Of a stretch of DNA of 64,000 nucleotides, positions 38,752 to 64,000 are shown piece by piece. Numbering within the stretch: position 1 is the stretch's first letter; every line of letters starts with the position of its first letter. The translations under genes and the position numbers were made by a program. The stretch comes from Camellia lanceoleosa. Lineage: Eukaryota > Streptophyta > Magnoliopsida > Ericales > Theaceae. Under the pieces are notes generated by a model, which was not told where the DNA came from, made no database searches, and saw only the letters and a program-made list of their open reading frames with translations. Location of the stretch: NCBI GenBank assembly GCA_025200525.1, contig JANUSC010000052.1, forward strand, positions 620,001-684,000, given 5' to 3'.

Positions 38752-38787
<36 letters not shown>
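38478..38787 (+). promoter_or_regulatory. PAT2 distal upstream region
   Basis: Matches unit 1 8840-9090. A (CT)n run at 38754-38782 then stands where unit 1 has about 640 bp of other sequence. Confidence 0.45.
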
Positions 38788-38906
38788 AAACAGCCGCCCC
38801 TCACAACTGGCCACTTCTACGCAACTGCCTAAACTCTCTCTCTCTCTCTCTCTCTCACCAACTCCTTACGGAATCCAGCTCCTCTTTTTTTTGTCCCCTA
38901 CTGTAA
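38788..38906 (+). promoter_or_regulatory. PAT2 proximal promoter and 5' UTR
   Basis: Conserved with 9733-9958, including CACAACTGGCCACTTCTAC and a (CT)n run (38836-38856) before the ATG. It is shorter than the PAT1 stretch. Confidence 0.5.
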
Positions 38907-55043
<16,137 letters not shown>

Positions 55044-55150
55044 CCTGCTATCCCTGTTTAACTTAGAGACTAGCTATCGTAAGTTATTATTCTTGTACTC
55101 ATTTTCATATCCAAAATGTGTATTTTGTGGTTAATTCATATTATATAATG

Positions 55151-55156
55151 AATAAA
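55151..55156 (+). terminator. PAT2 poly(A) signal
   Basis: AATAAA about 108 bases after the stop, at the same place as in PAT1. A copia LTR begins about 30 bases later. Confidence 0.6.
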
Positions 55157-55182
55157 ACTTGGGGTTAGTTAATATTATTCCA

Positions 55183-55641
55183 TGAATAAAATGTGAGAAT
55201 TAAAATTATTTTAATTCGGAAAAAAGAATACATCATGTCATGATGTTCAAGCCTTTGAATCTTGTTATTGAATGATCAAATTTTCAATGTATAAACGAAA
55301 ATACACTCACAGAACGCTTTTACAGAACCATATGAGAAAAGTGGAAGGAATAAAATTTTAAGTCTATTCCATTAACAAAACAACGTCTGCTTTTGATGAC
55401 AATCGTAGGCATATATATAGATGGACTTGGACTTATGATCCAATGTAACTCCTAATAACTTCCTACCATCAAGGAAGTTGTAACTTCCATGACTCCACCA
55501 TATTAGGTAGTGGGTATCACATACGTTAGTTACCCAAATAATACTGATTAAATAATATATAAAAATATATTTAATATTTCTATAATAATATAAATAAAAC
55601 TAATGTGACATGTGGGCCACTTTATGGAGACATACTTACAT
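55183..55641 (-). repeat. 3' LTR of copia element
   Basis: The minus-strand start TGTAAGTATG at 55641 is firm because of the adjacent purine tract. The other end (TGAATAAAAT on the + strand at 55183) is inferred from where similarity to unit 1 stops. Confidence 0.6.
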
Positions 55642-55960
55642 TCTCCTACTTGGCACATGTGCCACATTTTTCTAACTTTTGGGTAACCAACAAGCTAATT
55701 ATGTCCATTAAGCAAAAATATCCAAACCTTATAAGAGTCATAATACACGAATCATGACGGTTATACTCTATCAATTGAGTATTTCTTTCCATATATTACA
55801 TTGTATGATACTTTCAACTTTATGTGGTGTCATTCTTTATAAATAACTTCTAATAAGTTATTCTAGGTCCAATGATTTTTATGGATCAATAGTCCCAATG
55901 GACTACATAGCATCACAAATATTTTAGATGCACAAAATGATGCTTTTCACTAATAATAAT

Positions 55961-56416
55961 TGTAATGACCCTCACCACTGTTTTCCGGTAAACTGTTGAT
56001 TTCTGAAAACTGGGACTGATTATCATTGATAATTGAACTGATTGGGTTACCGAACTGACTGACTGAAATCTGAACTGAATCGATTGAATATACATCTGTT
56101 TGAATTGCATTCTATCTGTTTGACTGTGTGATTATCTGTTCATGTTTATATGTTTAAACTGTAAATTGAAGGCCTTATCGGCGGCCGAATCAGAAATTGG
56201 TTGATGTTTTAGGATCATCATAATTTATGTGATTTTATGGTATATTTATTGAAAAAGTGATTTGGTATAACTAAATTAGATTAAATATTGATAAATTGCA
56301 TAATTAAACTTAATTACCATTTTGCCACATGAGTGGCCCACTACCTAGACACATGTGAGCCTTAGCATTCATTCAACAAAACACTCTTATCAGCCAAATT
56401 CTTGTTCTAATCAGCC

Positions 56417-56456
<40 letters not shown>

Positions 56457-58460
56457 GAGCTCAACTTGTAGAATTGGCTTGAATCTTGGAAGAAATTGAA
56501 GTGTAGATTGTCAATTAAGCCTTCATACCTCTAATTCAAAACCTAGGTAAGGAAATTCATCTTCTTCTTTGTGCCTTTGAGTTGATTCTTGTATGCTTCA
56601 TGCTAATTTGAAGAATTGAGCCTAGGATTGGTTGAAAGTGTTGCATTAGAAGCTTAAATGTTGCATGCATGGCTATATCCTTGCATTTTGAGGTTGATTA
56701 CATAGAATTTGGTACATGCATGCTCATGATTATGTCTAAGGTTCATGAACTCATCTAGTTTTGGAGAATTGGCTCATTTGAACTTGGATTCAAAGCTTGG
56801 AATTGTTTTAAACTCATGCATGTCATGTTTTTATCGTATTCATCAAATTTGGGTTGAAATTGAGTTTGAATTAAACACCCTTGGGCTTTGATTTACCAAA
56901 TTGATTTTTGAAATATATAATGTCGCGTGTTTACAAGTGTTTTCCAGGTTCTTAGCCCAAGAGGATCGAAAATTTTGTATTTAAACTTGATTTTGAGCTT
57001 AAAGTTCAAATCTGGGATTTCCAGATTTTGGATCTACGCTCGAGCGAGGAAGTCCATACTCGAGCGTACACTCTGTGATCCTGCCTTCCGCTCGAGTGAG
57101 AAAAGTGACGCTCGAGCGTGAAATGCATGCATCCAGTACTTTGCATGAGTTCACAGTCCGCTCGAGCTAGGAAACCTAGGCTCGAGCGAGGACTTGTGTC
57201 TCACGCTCGAGCGAGGGTCGAGCGTCCATCGAGCGTAAATTTTGAGCATCCAGTATTTTTACTATAGCACACAGTTCGCTCGAGCGATGGAATTCACATT
57301 TGAGCGGAGCCCCTTTATCTGCATGTCCGCTCGAGCATAGAAAGCCACACTCGAGCAGGACCCCTGTTTTCTGAAAATTTTGCTAAGTGTTTAAAAGTGC
57401 ATCTTTGCATCCTCTTCCAATCCTAGGGATTCCTAGGGCATGTTTAAGACATCTTAATGAGGATTTAGATGTAGAACCACACCAAGGCAATTTAGGGATT
57501 AAGTTATTATCTTTCCCAACTGTGAAACTTAGTGTGTGTTCAATCTGTTAACTATATAGGGTTGGCATTTCGAGGAGACGCTCTAGCTTACCGTAGCCCA
57601 AAACTCTGTGAGTAACAATTGTGTAAAGATATGTTCAAAATGATTATCTTGAATCTTGGAATCATGCATCGAATCGATATTGTTTCTTGAATGAATGTAT
57701 GTCCTATATTCGAAGCTGTCTTGTGGCATCCTTAGCACCCATCTCATCTTTATTCTTATTCTGAGATCTCTGGGTTCCTCGTGGGACCACTATCACATCG
57801 ATTAATGGCCATCATTATCGTTGGGTCTTTAAGACCTCATCACGTCAGTATTGTTATGCTAATGGATGTACCAAATATGACTGATTGACTGAAAGACTGA
57901 AATACTGATTTAATGAACTGTTTTCATTACTGTAAGGACATTCATTTTAAACCTCTTTACGCATTATGTTATTTACTAGGCTTTAACTCACTGCTCATGT
58001 ATATATATATATATATATATATGTAGGTGTACAGGCACCGAACCAATGCTAGAAGCGTCGGGGTAAACTCTAGTTTTGTCAAGCCAACCACTGTGCCTCA
58101 CTGCGAGGTTCCGAGCCTGCCAAGCTATGGCTTAGGAGTGTTTTTATTTCCCCATCTGTCTCTGTACCGTTTTGTAATACTGTATAGACTGTACTGTACT
58201 GTTTTAATAGGGTTTTAGTCCCTACTCTGGATGGTTTTATATAATGTACATATTGTTTGTCACTGCCTGTGCAAATATATAAAAAGTCCTTTTGCATACA
58301 GACTGTCACAGCTCATTGGACATTGTTTATTTACTGTATTGGCTTCCGCCATGCCCTTGTACTCTGTTATACTGTCTTACTGTTAAGCAGGCCTTCGGTA
58401 ATCTCGGATTACTGGCCGGTTACGGTGCTAAACCCATAGGGGCGGGTTTGGGTCGTGATA
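55961..58460 (+). mobile_element. Solo LTR, family B, copy B1
   Basis: 2500 bp from TGTAATGACC to GGTCGTGATA. Left duplication ATAAT at 55956-55960. It contains a (GA)n run (56418-56453), a CTCGAG cluster (57035-57365) and a (TA)n run (58003-58022). No internal domain, so it is a solo LTR. Confidence 0.85.
57035..57365. repeat. CTCGAG-rich cluster in B1
   Basis: Many CGCTCGAGCG-type palindromes, with modules ATCCAGTACTTTGCATGAG and ATCCAGTATTTTTAC like those in family A LTRs. Confidence 0.78.
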
Positions 58461-58464
58461 ATAA

Positions 58465-60970
58465 TGTAATAACCCCGATCCGCAATTAGCCACTAATCGG
58501 TAATTGAGGATGTTAATTAATTGGATAAAATAAATTATGGATTATTATGTAATTTGCATGATTTTTGGCTTTCTATCTGTTACTTGTAGAAATATCTGTT
58601 TGGAATTCCGCTTTAATATGAAAATTGAAAGCCTTATCGGCATCCGAAATCGGAATTAGTTACATTAATATATCATTTGGAATTTTTAGAACCATATGGC
58701 AAATTTTATTAAAAATTGATTCAGTTTGATTCATTAAGTTGTGTTTGGTTAGCCTGATGTTCCAATTAATGTATTATAGCATCATAAATATAAATATGAG
58801 CCCCTTAACCTCATTTGAGCTCATCCTTGTCCATTTTGAGTGCAAAAATCTAAGAATTTATTTTAGAGAGAGAGAGTGTGTGCAATTCTAGAAAGAGAGA
58901 AGAAGAGATTGAAGGAGAATTGAAGATCTTGGCTAAGATTCATCAAAACTAAGCTAGAGCTAGATTAATTCAAGACTATAGGTATGAATTCAACCCCTAA
59001 TTTATGAATCTAAGTTATCAACATGAAGATTATGTGTTTAAATGTGTACATTGGGCTTAGAATAAGGAATTGGGTTACAATTCATACATACATGCCCATG
59101 TAGGTGTTAATTTACCATGTTAGCTATGAGTTTCATCAAGTTGGTAAGTCAATCCCATGTTTTTGAAGTCTTGAAAGAGAATTTGGATGAGAAATCCACA
59201 TGCATGCATATTTATATGGAGTTTTGACATGTTGAGTTTGATTTTGAACATTTAAATTGTTATGGTAAGTTATTTGGTACATGCATGTTGGAATTACCAT
59301 GTTTAATCACTTGAATATATGTTTTGAGAAGGAATTTCTTACATGTATGGAGCTTATGAGTTCAATTTGCTAGTTTCATAAGTTTTGAAGAAAATAGTTT
59401 GAAAGATTTCACATACATGTTTTGCTTATTGAATTTCAAGATGAATTGTGAGCTTTTGGCAAACTCTTAGGCCATGATTTTATGAAATGATCCTTAATTC
59501 TTCATATTTTACAAATTTATTATGTTATCTCAAGTTTTGGGGCCCAAGAGATGTGTTTTAAAGAGTTGAATTTGAGTTTTGAGCTTGGTGATCAAATCTG
59601 GAAATTCTAGAATTTGTATTTACGCTCGAGCGTAGGAGTTCACACTTGAGCGACCACTCTGAGTGCGTACACTTTCGCTCGAGCGACCAGAAGTCCGTTT
59701 GAGCATGAAATGTAAGCTCCCAGAAGTTTCATATCTTTGTAGATCGCTCGAGCGAAGGAAACCACACTCGAGCGACCACTCACATTTTGCATGTCCGCTT
59801 GAGCGAGGAAAGCTACGCTTGAGCGGGGACCCTGTTTTCAGTAATTTGACTAAGTGTTTTCTCAAAACATTTTGGCATCCTCACTGCATCTTAGGCATTC
59901 CTAAGACTTAATTAAGCCATAATAATGAGGTGATGGATTAGAAATACACTAAGAAAGGAATGTACTAAGTTAAGAGATTACAAGTGTGTGTTTTGATCTA
60001 TGTGATAAGAAAGAACAAGAAACAATGTAAACAAAGTTAAGCCGTGATGGCCGTACGAATGTGTAATGATAAGATATGTTAGTGTTACGTACTTTTGTGT
60101 TTGTAGGTTAATGTCTGGGGATTGATTGACCATTTGTGAGAACCACTGTGAGTATTATCTCTTTAAAGATATGTTAGTATGAACTATGTTTCAACTGTTA
60201 TGCGATAAGTTATAATTTCTGAAATGATATTGTTTATGTGAACGAATGTTTTATGTTTGGAATCTATTATGGCATCCATAGATAGTCCCAAGTCATGGGG
60301 GACGGCATGTAAATGCGGGTCCATGACATACATGTGATTACGAGATCTCCTTAGCCACTTCATTGTGGTGATATGTGTTTAATCGGTATCCAGAACCGAT
60401 TACTCTAGTCGGAAGACGATATGTGATGTGTTCTATGGGATGTACTATTATTATGTTCAGATACAAGAATGTTTATGCTATGATCTGTTTTATGCTTATG
60501 ACATGTTCGGATTTCGTTCACTAACCTCTTTACATTGATGTTATCTACTGGGCTTTAGCTCACTGTGTGTATATATGTATAGGTGGGCATTCTAGAGTTC
60601 GAGCCTGAAGGCTTTTGTCTGGATCTGTGTTCTGTTGTCAGCCAACCATTGTGCCTCACGTGGAGATTCCCGAAGTGTCTCATGTGTTAGAGTTCCGGTT
60701 GTTTCCGTATATGAAACTTGTTTGTTTTGTTGGCTGTACTTAAGATACTTTAATGTGTATAGGTATAATGTATGAATGACTATTGAATACTTATATAAAT
60801 TTTTAAATATTTCGTTTCATATAAGTCAGCACAGCTCATTGGACAACTATATTTATGTAATTGCTTCCGCTAGCCCTAATTTTGCTAATTAGTTCTGAGG
60901 TCTTCGGTAATCCAAGGATTATTGGCCGGTTACGATGCTAAACCTATAGGGGCGGATTTCGGTCGTGACA
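58465..60970 (+). mobile_element. Solo LTR, family B, copy B2
   Basis: 2506 bp from TGTAATAACC to GGTCGTGACA, flanked by AATAA (58460-58464, 60971-60975). It lies directly after B1 and interrupts B1's right target duplication. It contains a CTCGAG cluster (59620-59830). Confidence 0.87.
59620..59830. repeat. CTCGAG-rich cluster in B2
   Basis: Four intact CTCGAG sites and several CTTGAG or TTTGAG variants, with the CCCAGAAGTTTCAT module. Confidence 0.75.
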
Positions 60971-61032
60971 AATAATTAAAATGTCATGACAAAATAAAAC
61001 AAAACAAAATAACAATTACAAAAATTATTGAG

Positions 61033-61480
61033 CTAACCAATCAGTCCCATGCCTTTAACGTGTTTTGAAAACACCTTTACAGAAAGAACTTTGGTCATGG
61101 GATCTGCAACCATCATATCGGTACTAATATGCTCAATGCTGATTTCTTGCTTCTTAACACGGTCTCGAACAGCAAGATACTTTATGTTAATATGCTTGCT
61201 TCGGCTGCCACTTTTGTTGTTGTTAGAGAAGAAAACTGCAGCCGAATTATCACAGTAAACCTTTAATAGCTTAGAAATTGAATCCACAATTTAAAGCCCT
61301 GTGATAAAATTCCTTCACCAAATAGCCTGTGATGTTGTTTCAAAGCATGTTATAAACTCTGCTTCCATTGTTGACGACGTAATTATTGTCTCTTTGGCGT
61401 TCTTTCATGAAATAGCACCGCCTGCTAGCAGATAGACATATCCTAAAGTGGATTTTCTGGAATCTTGATAACTCGCAAAA
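61033..61480 (-). pseudogene. Copia RNase H
   Basis: MEAEF, VYCDNSAAVFFSNNN, SKHINIKYLAVRD and ADPMTK are the copia RNase H series. Stops lie between 61288 and 61400. Confidence 0.82.
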
Positions 61481-61617
61481 TCTGAGTCTGAATATCCAAC
61501 CACCTCAAGACAGTCAACATGCTTGTAAGTAAGCATGTAGTCCTTGGTTCCCTTTAAGTACCTCATGATTTTCTTTGTATCCTTCTAATGTTCCATTCTT
61601 GGATTGCTTTGGTATCT

Positions 61618-62064
61618 TCAAAGCATCCCAACTGCAAATGCAATGTCAGGTCGTGTACAAACTAAAGCATGCATTAAACTGCCTATGGCAGACGCATAGG
61701 GAATACTAACCATTTGTTCTTTTTCCAAATCATTCTTCGAACATTGACTTAAACTGAATTTGTCACCCTTTAAAATAGGCACTGCATTAAGAGTGCAATC
61801 ACTCATCTTGAATTTCTCCCAAACTCTTTCAATGTAGGCTTTATGAGGCAGTCCTAATGTCCTTTTGGACCTATCTCTGTGAATCTCTATGCCAATGACA
61901 TAAGAAGCTTCACCCATATTCTTCATTTCAAAATTTTGGAAAAGAAATTGTTTAGTATCATGCAACAATCCCAAATCATTAGATGCAAGTAAAATGTTAT
62001 CCACATATAGAACTAGAAAAATGTATTTGCTTCCACTAACCTTAAGGTATATATAGTTGTCCAC
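61618..62064 (-). pseudogene. Copia reverse transcriptase, C-terminal half
   Basis: The frame includes FLVLYVDNILLASN, where the active site YVDD reads YVDN, then FEMKNMGEASYVIGI and ARPD-like CTRPDIAFA. Loss of the second catalytic Asp would disable the enzyme. Confidence 0.82.
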
Positions 62065-62127
62065 AACATTCTCCGTAAAACCATATGAAGTAATAACATT
62101 GTGGAACTCTAAATACCATTGTCGGCA

Positions 62128-62433
62128 AACTTGTTTTAGTCCTTATATGGATTTCTTGAACTTGCAAACTAAGTGACTATCTTTATTAGAAAAAAAAAAA
62201 CCTTTAGGTTGCTTCATGTATACTTCTTCCTCAAGATCCCCATTTAGAAATGTCGTTTTCACATACATTTGATGTAGGGAAACTTGTTTTAGTCCTTATA
62301 TGGATTTCTTGAGCTTGCAAACTAAGTGACTATCTTTATTAGAAAAAAAAACCTTTAGATTGCTTCATGTATACTTCTTCCTCAAGATCCCCATTTAGAA
62401 ATGTCGTTTTCATATCCATTTGATGTAGCTCTA
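62128..62433. repeat. 153-bp tandem duplication in copia pol
   Basis: AACTTGTTTTAGTCCTTATA begins at 62128 and again at 62281, and the following sequence repeats to about 62433. It disrupts the RT frame. Confidence 0.85.
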
Positions 62434-63208
62434 AATCAAAATGAGCTACTAATGCCATGATAATTCGAAATGAATCCTTCTTAGAAATCGGAGAGAATGT
62501 ATTATGATAATCGATGCATTCTCTTTGAGTAAAACCCTTGGCTACAAGTCTGGCCTTATATCGCTCGGTATTACCATTTGAGTCTTTCTTGGTCTTATAG
62601 ACCCATTTACAACAAACAACTTTAACTCTTTTAGGCAACTCGACAATTTCCCAAACTTGATTTTTAGCCATAGATTCCAACTTTTTCTTCATGGCATCAT
62701 ACCATAATTTAGAATTATCTATATTCATGGCATTGGAAAACGAAATAGGATCATCTTTAGGTCCGATGTCAAAATCAGACTCCATTAAGTATACAAAATA
62801 ATCACCAGAAATTGCTGACTTTCTAGCTTGTGAGGATCTTCTTAATTCTGTAGTCTCAATTGGGACTTGAGCTACAGGCTCTATGTTGACTTGTTTCTCT
62901 TGTGGTGGAAGTTCTTGAATTTGTTGATTTTCAAGGATATCAGGTTGATTATCCTGAAAGACAACTAATTCACCTATATTCACGGGTGTTGTATCTGGAT
63001 CCTGTGACTCCTTCCACTCTATCTTTTGAGAGTAACTCCCACTAGGGTCAATTTCCTCAATAAACTTAGCATTTCTGGCTTCAACAATTCTAAGTGAATT
63101 TGTAGGATAATAAAATCTGTAGCTCTTGGAGTTTTCCGCATAGCCTATGAAAAAACCACTAACTGTTCTAGGGTCTAATTTCTTTGAATGTGGGTTATAC
63201 ACTCTCAC
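62339..63208 (-). pseudogene. Copia integrase C-terminus to RT N-terminus
   Basis: A 289-codon open stretch. It begins with the integrase tail (SGFFIGYAENSKSYRFY), then RT lead-in motifs WYDAMKKKLESM, KWVYKTKKDSNG, ARLVAKGFTQ and FLNGDLEEEVYM. It is closed by the duplicated segment. Confidence 0.85.
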
Positions 63209-63342
63209 TTCAACTGGACAATCCCAAACGTGTAAGTGTCTTAAACTTGGCTTCCATCATTTCCATAACTCAAATGGTGTTTTGGGAACACCTTGGACGG
63301 AACCCTATTTAAGATATACACGGCGGTTTTCAAAGCTTCACT

Positions 63343-63660
63343 TCATAAATTCATAGGCACATTAGAGTAACTAAGCATACTCCTTACCATGTCCATAAGT
63401 GTTCGGTTCCTTCTTTCAACAACACCATTTTGTTGTGGTGTGCCAAGCATTGAATATTGTGCAATAATACTTTCTTCTTTAAGGAACTTAGCAAATGGAC
63501 CTGGTAATTGTCCCAATTTTGTGTACCTCCAATAATATTCTCCACCTCTGTTTGACCTCACAATTTTATTTTTCTTTTCTATTTGTTTCTCTACCTCTGT
63601 TTTATAAACTTTAAAGGCATCAAGTGTTTCGGCCTTATCAAACAAGAGGTAGAGATACAT
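63343..63660 (-). pseudogene. Copia integrase core, part
   Basis: VRSNRGGEY and TPQQNGVVERRNRTLMDM are integrase core motifs; SNRGGEY carries the usual D as N. A stop separates it from the upstream core. Confidence 0.8.
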
Positions 63661-64000
63661 GTATCGTGTAAAGTCATCAATAAATTAAATAAAATATCTC
63701 TAATCATTCAGACAAGGTGGAGTAAATGGTCCACAAATATCAGTGTATGATTCCAAGAATTTCCTCACTCCTTTTGGCACCTTTACTGGTCTTGTTGGTT
63801 TGCTTTCACTTTATGCAGTCCACACAAATACCAAAGTTGGTAAAATCAAGAGTCGGAAGGACTTCATCATTAACTAACCTCTTTATTCTCTCAATGGAGA
63901 TATGTCCCAATCTCCTATGCCAAAGAATAGAGGAGAACTCATCAATAATATTACGCTTAATGGCAATATCACCATGCAAGGTTAAAAGATTTTGTTCAAA
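63661..64000 (-). pseudogene. Copia gag-pre-integrase / zinc region (partial)
   Basis: The minus strand reads LWHRRLGHIS near 63900-63930, the HHCC zinc region of copia integrase. It continues beyond the window. Confidence 0.7.

Larger units (their letters stand above)
55183..64000 (-). mobile_element. Ty1/copia retrotransposon, minus strand, running off the window
   Basis: The 3' LTR (about 55183-55641) and 3' untranslated part (55642-55960) are separated from pol (60976-64000) by two family B solo LTRs. Read on the minus strand the purine tract AAGTAGGAGAA abuts LTR start TGTAAGTATGTC. Pol order is integrase, RT, RNase H, as in copia. Frames are broken, so it is inactive. The 5' LTR lies beyond the window. 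Confidence 0.82.

Overview
The window is nuclear DNA of a eudicot plant. It is AT-rich, its genes have GT/AG introns, and most of it is transposable element (TE) sequence: Ty3/gypsy and Ty1/copia elements with plant-type tRNA-Met primer sites, SINEs, many MITEs and a Helitron-like element. A woody, possibly Fagales, host is only a guess from the style of the CTCGAG-rich LTRs. No rRNA, tRNA or CRISPR locus was seen.

The only host genes found are two tandem copies, both on the + strand, of the plastid bifunctional aspartate / prephenate aminotransferase (PAT). PAT supplies arogenate for phenylalanine and tyrosine synthesis. Each copy has ten exons that join in frame. Exon 1, the transit-peptide exon, lies far upstream of the rest. 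In copy 1 it is at 9959-10101 and exons 2-10 are at 30441-35418, so intron 1 is about 20.3 kb. In copy 2 it is at 38907-39049 and the rest at 49263-55043, so intron 1 is about 10.2 kb. The duplicated units (about 8070-35513 and 37520-55180) differ mainly by insertions present in only one copy, so each copy often supplies the empty site for the other.

Layout. 1-7503: nested LTR elements: a non-coding LTR element (family C) inside the leader of a gypsy element whose LTR (family A) holds an inverted solo LTR (family B). 7530-9958: MITEs and the PAT1 upstream region. 10102-30440: PAT1 intron 1, with a tandem repeat array, MITEs, a Ty1/copia relic split by a 12.3 kb Tekay/Del-type chromovirus (15150-27423, minus strand, itself hit by a solo LTR and a MITE), two SINEs and a Pack-MULE-like element. 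30441-35418: PAT1 exons 2-10. 35514-37519: spacer. 37520-39049: PAT2 upstream region and exon 1. 39050-49262: PAT2 intron 1, with a Helitron-like element, MITEs, the copia relic and a truncated family B element. 49263-55043: PAT2 exons 2-10, with a SINE and a MULE-like MITE in the introns. 55183-64000: a minus-strand Ty1/copia element running off the window, split by two back-to-back family B solo LTRs.

Both PAT copies keep the PLP lysine and the residues linked to prephenate use. PAT2 has a changed GEPDF motif, a C-terminus six residues shorter and a shortened promoter region. The two may therefore differ in activity or expression. All element boundaries and homologies were read by eye; no alignment or database search was run.
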